Source of the DNA: Bog-756 sp963812525
GTDB lineage: Bacteria > Actinomycetota > Acidimicrobiia > Acidimicrobiales > RAAP-2
Length of the DNA: 64,000 nt
Assembly (NCBI GenBank): GCA_963812525.1
Contig: CAWEVL010000010.1
Span: forward strand, 186,001-250,000
Direction of reading: 5' to 3'
The notes below the pieces were generated by a model, which saw nothing but the letters and a program-made list of their open reading frames with translations, was not told the origin of the DNA and ran no database searches. Position numbers and translations under genes: made by a program. Below, one piece after another: positions 1 through 9,024 of the stretch; within the stretch, counting starts at the first letter, position 1; every line of letters starts with the position of its first letter.

Positions 1-1
1 G

Positions 2-1153
2 CCCTGGACCGTCCAGCCGCCCGACACCCTGCGACCCACCGTGTTCGGGAACGACCGCCGGGGCACCACCGACGCCGAGGAGGCGCGGGGTCTCGACCTG
101 CCCATCCATGTCTTCCCCCTGTTCGAGAACGCGGTGCGGGCCTACTCCGGGCGTTCCCTGACCGACCATAGGGACCGGATCGGCGACCTGTGGGCCGGGT
201 TCTCGGAGGTGGCGGCGGTCAATCCCCACGCCTGGCTCCCCCAGGCCCGGACCGCGGCGGCCATCACCGAGGTCTCCGAATCGAACCGCATGATCGCCTA
301 CCCCTACACCAAGCTCCTCACGGCCAATATGCAGGTGGACCAAGGCGCAGCGCTCATACTCTGCTCGGTGGCGGCCGCCCGGGCCGCCGGCATCGCCCAG
401 GACCGCTGGGTCTTCCCCCTGGCCGGGGCGGACGCCGACGACCACTGGTTCCTCTCCCACCGGCTCGACTTCCACTCCTCGCCGGCCATCCGGCTGGCCG
501 GGTCCGCGGCCCTGACCCTGGCCGGCACCGGTGTCGACCAGCTCGGCCCCGTCGACCTCTACTCCTGCTTCCCGTCGGTGGTGCAGATCGCCGCCGACGA
601 GTTGGGCCTGCCGGTGGACGATCCGGCCCGGCCCCTGACCGTCACCGGGGGCATGACCTTCGGCGGGGGCCCGGGCAACAACTACGGCACCCACGCCGTG
701 GCCGCCACGGTGGAGGCCCTCCGGTCGGATCCCGGAGCCCGGGGCCTGGTCACCGGTCTGGGCTGGTACCTGACCAAGCACAGTGTGGGGGTCTACGGCA
801 CCGAGCCGTCGACCGGTCGGAGGTCGCGCCCCGACCCGTCCCTGCTCCCCGCCGGCACCGTGGTCGAGGAGGCCGGGGGCTTCGCGTGGGCCAGTACCCA
901 GGCCGCGGTGGGCTCGCTCCCCCAGTGCGTCCCCGACGCCGACGCCGTCGGCGAGGTCACAGTCGAGACCTACTCGGTGGCCTACGGGAGGACCGGGTCG
1001 CCGGAACGGGGCGTGGTGGCCTGCCGCACGCCCGAGGGCCGGCGGGCGTGGGCCAACGTCACCGACCCCGACCAGCTGGCCATGCTGGTCACCGAGGAGG
1101 GGTGCGGCCGGCTCGGCCGGCTCCGGGCCGGCGGGCTGGTCGACCTCACCTAG
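2..1153 (+). CDS. Thiolase-like acetyl-CoA acetyltransferase, 5'-truncated
   Basis: The reading frame is open to the first base of the window, so the N-terminus lies outside it; the GTG at 41 is only the first start-like codon inside. The protein resembles the SCP-x/acetyl-CoA acetyltransferase branch of the thiolase superfamily. A glycine-rich stretch ends in GNNYGTHAV, where the His would be the conserved active-site histidine, followed by TGLGWYLTKHSVGVYG. The last ~90 residues look like the small OB-fold-type tail often fused to such enzymes. The N-terminal region with the nucleophilic Cys is not visible, so activity cannot be judged. It converges on the flippase-like gene. The substrate is unknown; a role in fatty acid or sterol side-chain breakdown is only a family-level guess. 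Confidence 0.75.
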   Translation, partial: PWTVQPPDTLRPTVFGNDRRGTTDAEEARGLDLPIHVFPLFENAVRAYSGRSLTDHRDRIGDLWAGFSEVAAVNPHAWLPQARTAAAITEVSESNRMIAYPYTKLLTANMQVDQGAALILCSVAAARAAGIAQDRWVFPLAGADADDHWFLSHRLDFHSSPAIRLAGSAALTLAGTGVDQLGPVDLYSCFPSVVQIAADELGLPVDDPARPLTVTGGMTFGGGPGNNYGTHAVAATVEALRSDPGARGLVTGLGWYLTKHSVGVYGTEPSTGRRSRPDPSLLPAGTVVEEAGGFAWASTQAAVGSLPQCVPDADAVGEVTVETYSVAYGRTGSPERGVVACRTPEGRRAWANVTDPDQLAMLVTEEGCGRLGRLRAGGLVDLT

Positions 1154-1160
1154 CGCCCCC

Positions 1161-1243
1161 GGCCGCCGTTCAGGTGGGGCCCGGCCGCCGTTCAGGTGGG
1201 CGCGGCCCCGGCCGCCGTTCAGGTGGGCGCGGCCCCGGCCGCC
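1161..1243. repeat. Short tandem GC-rich repeat at convergent gene ends
   Basis: The 18-mer GGCCGCCGTTCAGGTGGG occurs at 1161-1178, 1183-1200 and 1210-1227, followed by a partial copy. Spacing is 22 then 27 bases. On the minus strand the third copy contains the stop codon of the flippase-like gene, so the repeat spans both gene ends. It lacks a hairpin with a T-run, so I do not call it a terminator. Confidence 0.7.
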
Positions 1244-2328
1244 ACGGGAGGCGGCGCCTGCGAATCTCCGTAGCGGTGCTTGAAGGCCCCGTAGGCGAAC
1301 GGTCCCGACATCAGCGGGAGCCAGTAGGAGGCCAGCCGGTAGGCCAGCGTGGCCAGCACCGCCTGGGCCCCGTCCAGCCCGGCGGCGATGAGCAGGCCGC
1401 TGAGGCTCGCCTCGACGATGCCGAGGCCGCCGGGCGTGATCGGCACCAATCCGATGATCCCGGCCACCGCGTAGGCGAGCAGGATGAGGGACGGCCGGGG
1501 GTGGGCGCCGACGGCGAATACCGAGAAGAGCAGGCAGAGGTAGTCGAAGCCCAGGCGCCCGGCCGACAGCAGCGTGGCCTGCCACCACTGTTCACCCAGG
1601 ACCGACCGGATGAGGTCCCGCTGCTCGATGAGCCGCTCGGGCAGGCCCCGGACCGGCACCCGCTTGGCCAGCAGGCGGTTGCGCAGTGACTGGGCCCACT
1701 TGCCCGCGTAGCGCAGGGGGGCGTCGGCGGCCATGACCCAGGTGCCGAGCCCGACGAAGAGGAAGAAGCCGATGGCCCCGACGATGGCCGCGTCGGCCAG
1801 GCCGCGGCTCACCGGCGTACCGAACAGCACCACCGGCAGGACGAAGACCGGCAGGGCCAGCAGGCCCCCGATGCCCAGGAACGAGAAGGCGGTCAGGCCG
1901 CCCACCGCGTCGGTGGCGTCCATCCCGCTCACGGCCAGCATCCGGAACTGCACGGCGGCCCCGGCCGCCGCGCCGCCCGGCACGATGAGGGAGATCGAGT
2001 TGCCGGCCAGCTGGGCGGTGATCACCGGGAACCAGGCCTTGGTCCGCAGGGCGATGCGCTGGAGGGAGAAGGTGCAGGCGAAGTGGGCCACCTCGGCCAG
2101 GAGGGCGGGGATGAACCACAGCAGGTCCAGGGTGGCCAGCTTGGGCCACGAGTGGAACACGGCGAACAGCTCGGGCAGCACCAGATAGAGGGCCAGTCCG
2201 GCAATCAGCACCACGACGAGCCGCTTGACCAGGGCCTTCCAGTTGAAGGTCTGGTGCTGCTGCTCCTCGAACTGGGCCTGGAACGACCGGGTCCGGGATC
2301 CCCCCACCGGGGGTGTGTCGGCCGTCAC
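1219..2328 (-). CDS. Lysylphosphatidylglycerol synthase TM region/UPF0104-type membrane protein
   Basis: This 369-residue polytopic inner-membrane protein has about eight hydrophobic segments. It carries the signatures of the AglD/UPF0104 family (the flippase-like part of MprF): NSISLIVPGGAAAGAAVQFR near residue 110 and GLVPITPGGLGIVEASL near residue 295. Family members flip or transfer lipid-linked groups across membranes, but there is no catalytic lysyl-transfer domain here, so it is the stand-alone form. The cytoplasmic N-terminus (about 30 residues) is hydrophilic and Gln-rich. It is transcribed towards the thiolase-like gene. The exact substrate is unknown. Confidence 0.8.
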   Translation of the reverse strand: MTADTPPVGGSRTRSFQAQFEEQQHQTFNWKALVKRLVVVLIAGLALYLVLPELFAVFHSWPKLATLDLLWFIPALLAEVAHFACTFSLQRIALRTKAWFPVITAQLAGNSISLIVPGGAAAGAAVQFRMLAVSGMDATDAVGGLTAFSFLGIGGLLALPVFVLPVVLFGTPVSRGLADAAIVGAIGFFLFVGLGTWVMAADAPLRYAGKWAQSLRNRLLAKRVPVRGLPERLIEQRDLIRSVLGEQWWQATLLSAGRLGFDYLCLLFSVFAVGAHPRPSLILLAYAVAGIIGLVPITPGGLGIVEASLSGLLIAAGLDGAQAVLATLAYRLASYWLPLMSGPFAYGAFKHRYGDSQAPPPVAAGAAPT

Positions 2329-2378
2329 CCGGTCCGTTCCCCGGCCCGTCGATCACGCATGGGCATCGGTCGGTTCGG

Positions 2379-3509
2379 TCAGCCCTCGGCCAGGGCCGCC
2401 GCCGCTTCCAGCATGATGGTCGCACCCCGGAAGTCCCCCTGCAGGCCGGTCTCCATCCGGTTCATCACGTAGCAGACGGTGAGCCTGGCCTCGAGGTCCA
2501 TGACGATCAACGAACCGCCGTACCCGCCCCAGTAGCAGGCCCGGGGTCCGATGGGCATCAGCTCGTGCCTGAGCCCGTAGCCCATGCCGAATCGGTTCTC
2601 CAGCCCGAGCACCAGGTCCGTGCCGTTGGCCTGCTCGTCGAAGATGGGCTCGCACCCCTTCTCGGAAAGGAGCCTCACCCCGCGGGCCTCTCCACTCCCG
2701 GCGATGATCGACTGGACGAGCGCGACCGACATGGCGTTGCCGTGGCCGTTGGCCGCCGGGATCTCGGCACGGCGCCACCAGGCGTTCCGGGGATAGGTGG
2801 CGTCGAGGAGCGGGTTGGTCATCGCCCGGATGGCGATCCGGGAGGGCTTCAACTCGGCCATGTCCACCGGCGGAGGCGGGATGACGAAGGAGACCCGATG
2901 GTCCTCCGACTCGGGCAGGCCGATATGGAAGTCGGCGCCCAGCGGGGCGGCCACCTCGCGGGCGAACCACGAGCCGATGGTCTCCCCGGTGATCCGGCGC
3001 ACCACCTCGCCGATCAGGAACCCCTGGGTCACGGCGTGGTACCCCGAGGCGGTGCCCGGCTCCCACCACGGCTCCTGGGCGGCCAGGAGCGAGGTGCAGC
3101 GGTCCCAGTCAGCCAGCTGCTCGGGCGGGAGCGGCTCGGTCCAACCGGCCAGTCCGGCGGTGTGGCCCATCAGGTGGCGGACCTGGACCTGCTCCTTGCC
3201 GGCGGCGGCGAACTCCGGCCAGTACTCGGATACCGGCGCGTAGAAGTCGAGCTCGCCCCGGTCGGCCAGCATCAGGGTGCAGAGGAAGGTCATGGTCTTG
3301 GTGGTGGACCACACGTTGGTGAGGGTGTCCTGCCGCCAGGGCGCCGAGTGTTCCTCGTCCACGAAGCCACCCCAGACGTCCACCACCGGCTGCCCGTCCA
3401 ACAGCACCGCCACCGAGGCCCCCACGTCGGTGCCGGCATCGAAACTGGCCGACAGGGCGTCGACCACCGCCCCGAACTGCGGATCCCACGTTCCTTCGAT
3501 GTCAGCCAT
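2379..3509 (-). CDS. Serine hydrolase, class C beta-lactamase/EstB family
   Basis: This 376-residue protein has the penicillin-binding-protein/beta-lactamase fold. The SxxK catalytic motif is STTK at residues 68-71, and the second element is the tyrosine at about 157 (SGYHAV), which replaces the canonical YxN. A Gly-rich GGYGGS near the C-terminus occupies the place of the KTG strand, as in the esterase EstB branch. No signal peptide is seen, so it is probably a cytoplasmic esterase or peptidase rather than an antibiotic-resistance enzyme. The start ATG gives MADIEGTWDP and fits the domain boundary; the open frame continues upstream only as a GC-rich shadow. It is divergent from the monooxygenase gene. 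Confidence 0.85.
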   Translation of the reverse strand: MADIEGTWDPQFGAVVDALSASFDAGTDVGASVAVLLDGQPVVDVWGGFVDEEHSAPWRQDTLTNVWSTTKTMTFLCTLMLADRGELDFYAPVSEYWPEFAAAGKEQVQVRHLMGHTAGLAGWTEPLPPEQLADWDRCTSLLAAQEPWWEPGTASGYHAVTQGFLIGEVVRRITGETIGSWFAREVAAPLGADFHIGLPESEDHRVSFVIPPPPVDMAELKPSRIAIRAMTNPLLDATYPRNAWWRRAEIPAANGHGNAMSVALVQSIIAGSGEARGVRLLSEKGCEPIFDEQANGTDLVLGLENRFGMGYGLRHELMPIGPRACYWGGYGGSLIVMDLEARLTVCYVMNRMETGLQGDFRGATIMLEAAAALAEG

Positions 3510-3632
3510 CCGACGTCCTCCGGTTCTCGTCCCTGGCCCACGATCATCCCACGGGGACCGGCAATTCGGCAGCCTTCGGCGGGGACCGGGGGTGGGACGA
3601 CCCCGGCGGCCCGGGGCGGCAAGACTGGGGCG

Positions 3633-5186
3633 GTGCCCGTCGCTCCCCTTCCCGCCGCCGAGCCCGACACCGCCCGCCGACCGGGCGACACCGGAGGGCC
3701 GGCACGACCCGACCACCACCGGGTGGTCATCGTCGGGGCCGGGTTCGGGGGCGTCGGCCTGGCCGTCCGGCTCCGGGACGAGGGCCTCGACGACGTGGTC
3801 ATCCTCGAACGGGAGGACGACGTGGGGGGCACCTGGTACGTCAACACCTACCCCGGGTGCCAGTGCGACGTGCCCTCGCTGCTGTACTCCCTGTCGTCGG
3901 CCCCCAACCCCGAGTGGACCCGCACCTTCGCCCCCCAGCCGGAGATCGAGGCGTACCTGCGGGCCGTGGCCGACCGCACCGACGTCAGGCGACACATCCG
4001 GTTCGGCACCGAGGTCACCGGGGCCCGGTGGGAGGAGGCGGCCCACCGGTGGCGCGTGGAGACCTCCGGCGGCACCGTCACCGGCGACCTGCTCGTGCTG
4101 GCCTCGGGGTTCCTCAGCACCCCGTCCACGCCGGCCGTCGACGGCCTGGACCGGTTCGGTGGGACGGTGTTCCACTCGGCCCGCTGGGTCCACGACCACG
4201 ACCTGGCCGGCCGGCGGGTGGCGGTGATCGGGACGGGTGCCTCGGCCATCCAGTTCGTCCCCCAGATCCAACCTGTCGTCGATCGCCTGACCGTGTTCCA
4301 GCGGACCCCGCCGTGGATCATGCCTCGCCCCGACCGGCCCTTCACGGCGGGAGAGCGGTGGCTGTTCCGGCGCTCCCGGTTGGCCATGCGGCTGGGCCGG
4401 GCCCGCAGCTACTGGTCCCGGGAGCTCATGGTGGTGATGTTGGCCAAGCGGCCCCAGTTGGCCAAGTACGCGGCGCGGGTGGCGGCCAAGCACCTCCAGG
4501 AGCAGGTGGCCGACCCCGACCTGCGCAGGCGGCTGACTCCCCACTACGCCCTCGGATGCAAGCGCGTGCTGCTGTCCAACGACTACTACCCGGCCCTGAC
4601 CCGGGCCAATGTGGACCTGGTCACCGAGCCCATCGGGCAGGTGACCGCCGACGCCGTGGTCACGGCTGACGGGACCGCCCACCGGGTCGACACCATCATC
4701 CTGGGCACCGGGTTCGCCGTCTCCGAACCGCCCATCGCCCGCGGGGTCGTCGGCGCCGACGGGAGGACCCTGGCCCAGCACTGGGCGGGCAGTCCGACCG
4801 CCTACCTGGGCTCCACGGTGGCCGGCTTCCCCAACCTGTTCGTGATCGTCGGGCCCAACACCGGGCTCGGCCACTCGTCGATGATCTTCATGATGGAGAG
4901 CCAGTCCAACTACATCGTGGACGCCTGCAAGACCATGGCCGCCCGCAGCATCGCCGCCTTCTCGGTGGATCCGGCCGCCGTGGCCACGTTCAACGACGAG
5001 CTCCAGGGCCGGCTGGCCCGCACGGTGTGGAACTCGGGCTGCTCCAGCTGGTACCTCGACGCCTCGGGTCGCAACTCGGCCCTGTGGCCCGACTTCACCT
5101 GGCGGTACCGGCAGCGCACCCGGCGCTTCGACGCCGAGCGGTACTCGCTGACCCGCTCGTCCGGAGGGCGAAACCACCCCGAGTAG
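3633..5186 (+). CDS. Flavin-containing (Baeyer-Villiger type) monooxygenase
   Basis: The product is a 517-residue FAD/NADPH enzyme. The N-terminal Rossmann motif VIVGAGFGGVGLAVRL binds FAD. The Baeyer-Villiger fingerprint FxGxxxHxxxW is present as FGGTVFHSARW near residue 170, followed by the NADPH site VIGTGASAIQF. Such enzymes insert oxygen next to a ketone, forming an ester or lactone. The GTG at 3633 lies about 30 codons before the FAD motif; the frame runs on upstream but without conserved sequence. It is followed 11 bases later by greA. Possible substrates are alicyclic or steroid ketones; the sequence does not decide. Confidence 0.88.
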   Translation: MPVAPLPAAEPDTARRPGDTGGPARPDHHRVVIVGAGFGGVGLAVRLRDEGLDDVVILEREDDVGGTWYVNTYPGCQCDVPSLLYSLSSAPNPEWTRTFAPQPEIEAYLRAVADRTDVRRHIRFGTEVTGARWEEAAHRWRVETSGGTVTGDLLVLASGFLSTPSTPAVDGLDRFGGTVFHSARWVHDHDLAGRRVAVIGTGASAIQFVPQIQPVVDRLTVFQRTPPWIMPRPDRPFTAGERWLFRRSRLAMRLGRARSYWSRELMVVMLAKRPQLAKYAARVAAKHLQEQVADPDLRRRLTPHYALGCKRVLLSNDYYPALTRANVDLVTEPIGQVTADAVVTADGTAHRVDTIILGTGFAVSEPPIARGVVGADGRTLAQHWAGSPTAYLGSTVAGFPNLFVIVGPNTGLGHSSMIFMMESQSNYIVDACKTMAARSIAAFSVDPAAVATFNDELQGRLARTVWNSGCSSWYLDASGRNSALWPDFTWRYRQRTRRFDAERYSLTRSSGGRNHPE

Positions 5187-5197
5187 CCTGGTGGGCC

Positions 5198-5683
5198 GTG
5201 AGTGCTGCCGCTGACACCCAGCTGACCCGTAACACCTACGACCGGCTCCAGGCCGAGCTCGAGGACCTGACCACCCGGGGTCGGGTGGAGATCGCCGCGG
5301 CCATCGAGTCGGCCCGGGCCCTCGGCGACCTCTCGGAGAACGGCGACTACCACGCGGCCAAGGACGCCCAGGGCAAGATGGAGTCGCGGATCCGCCAGCT
5401 CCAGCGCCTGCTCAAGACGGCCACCGTGGTCGACGCCGACCAGGCCTCCGACGGCACGGTTTCCCCCGGCACCGTGGTCACCCTCCGCTACGAGGGGGAC
5501 GACGAGGACGACACCACCGACTTCTTCGTCGGCTCCATCGAGGAGCGCCAGGGCGATCTGACCGTGGTGTCGCCGGGCTCGCCGCTGGGTCAGGCCCTCA
5601 TCGGTCACCGGGTGGGGGACGCGGTGGAGTACGCCGCCCCCGGGGGTACCCTCAACGTCCAGATCGTCGACATAGGAACATGA
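5198..5683 (+). CDS. greA: Transcription elongation factor GreA
   Basis: The 161-residue product has the normal GreA length and two domains. The N-terminal antiparallel coiled coil carries the acidic tip LGDLSENGDYHAAKDAQG, which reaches into the RNA polymerase secondary channel and stimulates cleavage of backtracked RNA. The C-terminal FKBP-like domain contains SPGSPLGQALIGHRVGD. The GTG at 5198 is chosen because it gives MSAAADTQLT directly before the coiled coil. The stop TGA is separated by one base from the leuCD ATG, so the two genes are probably co-transcribed. This is a housekeeping gene. Confidence 0.95.
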   Translation: MSAAADTQLTRNTYDRLQAELEDLTTRGRVEIAAAIESARALGDLSENGDYHAAKDAQGKMESRIRQLQRLLKTATVVDADQASDGTVSPGTVVTLRYEGDDEDDTTDFFVGSIEERQGDLTVVSPGSPLGQALIGHRVGDAVEYAAPGGTLNVQIVDIGT

Positions 5684-5684
5684 G

Positions 5685-7691
5685 ATGACCGACACCCCGC
5701 GGACCCTGTCCCAGAAGGTGTGGGACCGCCACGTGGTCCACACCGGCACCGATGACGAGCCCGACGTCATCTTCATCGACCTCCACCTGGTCCACGAGGT
5801 CACCTCGCCCCAGGCCTTCGACGGCCTGCGCCTGGCCGGCCGTACGGTCCACCGGCCCGATCTGACCATCGCCACCGCCGACCACAACGTGCCCACCCTC
5901 GACATCGACAAGCCGGTGGCCGACCCCGTCTCGGCCAAGCAGCTGGAGGTCCTGGCGGCCAACTGCCGCCAGTTCGGGATCACCTGCTACCCGATGGGCC
6001 ACGCCAACCAGGGCATCGTCCACATCATCGGGCCCGAGCAGGGCCTGACCCAGCCGGGCATGACCATCGTCTGCGGCGACAGCCACACCTCGACCCACGG
6101 CGCCTTCGGGGCCGTGGCCTTCGGCATCGGCACCAGCGAGGTGGAGCACGTGCTGGCCACCCAGACCCTGCCCCAGCGGCGACCGGCATCGATGGCCGTC
6201 ACCGTCGACGGGGACCTCCCCGCCGGGGTCACGGCCAAGGACCTGGTCCTGGCCATCATCGGGACGATCGGGACGGGCGGCGGCTCGGGCCACATCATCG
6301 AGTACCGAGGCCCGGCCGTCACCGGCCTGTCCATGGAGGGCCGGATGACGGTGTGCAACATGTCCATCGAGGCCGGCGCCCGGGCCGGCATGATCGCCCC
6401 CGACGACACCACCTTCGCCTACCTCGAGGGCCGCGACCACGCCCCCAAGGGTGCGGCGTGGGAGGCGGCCCTGGCCGAGTGGCGCTCCCTGCCCACCGAC
6501 GAGGGGGCCACCTTCGACCAGGAGGTCCGTCTCGACGCCTCCACGCTGGCCCCCTACGTCTCCTGGGGCACCAACCCGGCCCAGGTGACCCGGATCGACG
6601 GCTCGGTGCCGGACCCGGCCACCATCGGGGACGACGCCGAGCAGGAGGCCGCCGACCGGGCGCTCGAGTACATGGGCCTGGTGGCCGGCACCCCGATCCA
6701 CGACATCGCCGTCGACACCGTGTTCATCGGCTCGTGCACCAACGGCCGCATCGAGGACCTCCGGGCCGCCGCCGAGGTGCTGCGGGGCCGGACGGTCCGG
6801 TCCGGCCTGCGGGCCATGGTGGTGCCGGGCTCCCACCGGGTCCGGGCCCAGGCCGAGTCGGAGGGGCTCGACTCGGTGTTCACCGCCGCCGGCTTCGAGT
6901 GGCGGCAGCCGGGATGCTCCATGTGCCTGGCCATGAACCCCGACAAGCTGGCCCCCGGCGAGCGGGCGGCATCGACCTCCAACCGCAATTTCGAGGGCCG
7001 GCAGGGCCGGGGCGGCCGCACCCACCTGGTCTCCCCCGCCGTGGCCGCGGCCACCGCGGTGGCCGGGCACTTCGCCGCCCCCGAGGAGCTCGACTCGATG
7101 AAGGCCGTGCAGCTGGTCAGCGGGCGGGCCGTGCCCCTCGACCGCTCCGACGTCGACACCGATCAGATCATCCCGTCCGACTGGCTGAAGCGGGTGGAGC
7201 GCACCGGGTTCGGGGCCGGGCTGTTCTCCGAGTGGCGGGACGACCGCGACTTCGTCCTCAACCAGGAGCAGTACGCCGGGGCCACCATCCTGGTGGCCGG
7301 GCCCAACTTCGGCACCGGATCATCCCGGGAGCACGCCGTCTGGGCCCTGCAGGACTACGGGTTCGACGCCGTGGTGTCGCCGGGATTCGGCGACATCTTC
7401 CGCAACAACTGCACCAAGGCCGGGCTGGTGCCCGTCCAGGTGGACGCGCTCACCGGCCGGCTGCTGCTCGACGCGGTGATCGCCGAGCCGGCCATGGAGA
7501 TCACCATCGACATCGAGCGGGGCACGCTCGAGGCCCTGTCGGCGGGGATCGAGGTCGGGTTCCCGATGGACGAGTTCACCCGCGCCCGCCTGCTCAACGG
7601 CTGGGACGACATCGGCCTGACCCTGCGGTACGAGGACGAGATCGAGGCCTACGAGGCCGCTCGTGCCCCGTGGATGCCGACCACCCGCTGA
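5685..7691 (+). CDS. leuCD: Fused 3-isopropylmalate dehydratase, LeuC-LeuD
   Basis: One 668-residue frame joins both isopropylmalate isomerase subunits, normally separate genes (about 470 and 200 residues). It performs the second step of leucine synthesis, 2-isopropylmalate to 3-isopropylmalate. The LeuC half carries CGDSHTSTHGAFG and the [4Fe-4S] ligands in GSCTNGR and GCSMCLAMNPDK. The LeuD half starts near residue 470 and has the swivel-domain motif GPNFGTGSSREHA. The junction has no long linker. The frame is continuous and no internal stop is present, unlike the frameshifted genes further on, so I take the fusion as real. It is tightly coupled to greA. Confidence 0.93.
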   Translation: MTDTPRTLSQKVWDRHVVHTGTDDEPDVIFIDLHLVHEVTSPQAFDGLRLAGRTVHRPDLTIATADHNVPTLDIDKPVADPVSAKQLEVLAANCRQFGITCYPMGHANQGIVHIIGPEQGLTQPGMTIVCGDSHTSTHGAFGAVAFGIGTSEVEHVLATQTLPQRRPASMAVTVDGDLPAGVTAKDLVLAIIGTIGTGGGSGHIIEYRGPAVTGLSMEGRMTVCNMSIEAGARAGMIAPDDTTFAYLEGRDHAPKGAAWEAALAEWRSLPTDEGATFDQEVRLDASTLAPYVSWGTNPAQVTRIDGSVPDPATIGDDAEQEAADRALEYMGLVAGTPIHDIAVDTVFIGSCTNGRIEDLRAAAEVLRGRTVRSGLRAMVVPGSHRVRAQAESEGLDSVFTAAGFEWRQPGCSMCLAMNPDKLAPGERAASTSNRNFEGRQGRGGRTHLVSPAVAAATAVAGHFAAPEELDSMKAVQLVSGRAVPLDRSDVDTDQIIPSDWLKRVERTGFGAGLFSEWRDDRDFVLNQEQYAGATILVAGPNFGTGSSREHAVWALQDYGFDAVVSPGFGDIFRNNCTKAGLVPVQVDALTGRLLLDAVIAEPAMEITIDIERGTLEALSAGIEVGFPMDEFTRARLLNGWDDIGLTLRYEDEIEAYEAARAPWMPTTR

Positions 7692-8328
7692 GGACGGGAC
7701 GATCGGGGACGGTGGGCTCGATCCCCTGCGGGAGAGCCCGCCGGGTCCCCGGCGCCGACCACCACGAGGGGCAGGGGGGCAGCCAGCGTCGGGGGACCCG
7801 GTGGATGAGGAGTTGCGACCTTCGTTATGCCTTTCGCAACTTCGATCTGGGTGCTCCCCGGTGATACGGGGAGCTGGTCATCTGAGTCGTTCGCCGTCCC
7901 ACCGCGACAAACGGTACACGAACGGGAGGTCGAACACGGGAACCTCCGCACGGCGGAGAAGAAGGATCACGCTGGGTCACCGTGCTTCCGTTGGGTTGTA
8001 CCGGTACCTCAGGCCAGTGCACGTGTGGATCTCCCCGAGTGGTCCGCCGCTCTGCCACATCACCGCCCAACAACGGCACGGCTTACTGTCCTGCTGGCGT
8101 CATGGTATGCCTCACTGATCGATGGGTCAATCGTTCGGCAGGGGAATCTCGGGGGTCGGGCGGGTCCGGACGGCAATGCCACGGAGGGTGGCCAGGGTGG
8201 GGGCCGTCATCTCGCCGTCAGCTTGAGGGACCAGGCTGGAGGCCCTATGGGCACCACTGTCGGGGACCGGATGCGGGGGTCCCGGGGCCCGTCGCTCCGG
8301 CCCACCCGACCGCCGGAGCGAGGGGGCG
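7692..8328. other. Intergenic region of 637 bases
   Basis: I find no convincing gene here: candidate frames are short, Arg/Pro-rich and lack homologous motifs. It contains two adjacent hairpins at 7811-7874 (see that entry) and must hold the promoter of the two-component operon. A purine-rich stretch (GGAGCGAGGGGG) precedes the response-regulator GTG and is a plausible ribosome-binding site. Confidence 0.5.
7811..7874. other. Pair of perfect hairpins in intergenic DNA
   Basis: AGTTGCGA (7811-7818) pairs with TCGCAACT (7834-7841) over a 15-base loop. Twelve bases later GCTCCCCG (7853-7860) pairs with CGGGGAGC (7867-7874) over a 6-base loop. Neither is followed by a T-run, so these are not standard intrinsic terminators. 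They could be part of a 5' leader, a small RNA or a factor-binding site. Confidence 0.4.
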
Positions 8329-8998
8329 GTGAGGGTGCTGGTGGCCGAGGACGACCCCGGCCTGCGCTCCGTGCTCGAGCGGGGCCTGCGGGAGCACGGC
8401 TACGTGGTCGACGCCGTGGCCGACGGTGTCGAAGCCCTGGCCTACCTCCGGTCCTACGCCTACGAGGTGGCGGTACTCGACTGGCGGATGCCGAAGACCA
8501 GTGGCGTCGAGGTGATCGCCGAGATGCGCCGGCGGCACGACCAGACACCGGTGCTCATGCTGACCGCCCGGGACACCACCGAGGACCGGGTGGAGGGACT
8601 GAACCAGGGGGCCGACGACTACCTGGTCAAGCCGTTCTCCTTCGCCGAGCTGGTGGCCCGGATCACCGCGCTGCAGCGACGGCCGGCCCTGACCGTCGAC
8701 CCGGTGCTGACGAGCGGCGACCTGGTGTTCGACCCGGCCACCCGGGCGGTGACCCGGCGGGGCGAGCCGCTGACCCTCACCGCCATCGAGACCGGACTGA
8801 TCGAGCTGCTCCTGCGGAGGTCGCCGGCAGTGGTCAGCCGCCGGACCATCGCCGTGCAGGTGTGGGACGACGAGGCCGACGCGGTGGGCTCCAACACCAT
8901 CGACGTCCACATGGGCCGGCTCCGGGCCAAGCTGGGGGACGCCGCCGCCCGGCATCGAGACGGTGCGGGGCACGGGCTACCGGTTGGTGGCGGAGTGA
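8329..8998 (+). CDS. OmpR/PhoB-family response regulator (one apparent frameshift)
   Basis: The receiver domain has the acidic pocket EDD at residues 7-9, phospho-acceptor Asp51 (LDWRMPK) and Lys101 (YLVKPF). The C-terminal half is a winged-helix DNA-binding domain ending in the usual VRGTGYRLVAE. One extra base in GCCGCCGCCC (about 8941-8950) shifts the last ~17 codons; reading the other frame restores the conserved wing and the stop at 8996-8998. The GTG at 8329 follows a GGAG-like site. The kinase gene follows at once. It probably controls the downstream redox operon; nothing ties it specifically to the PHO boxes in the window. Confidence 0.85.
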
Positions 8999-9024
8999 GG
9001 CCGGACCTCCGAGGAGGCGGGGCG

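Noticed and set aside
2313..3632. Long plus-strand open frame before the monooxygenase
   Set aside because: It is the GC-rich antisense shadow of the serine hydrolase; the FAD motif and good start lie only after 3633.
3510..5177. Long minus-strand open frame opposite the monooxygenase
   Set aside because: Gly/Pro/Arg/Val-rich composition without motifs; the plus strand encodes an evident BVMO.
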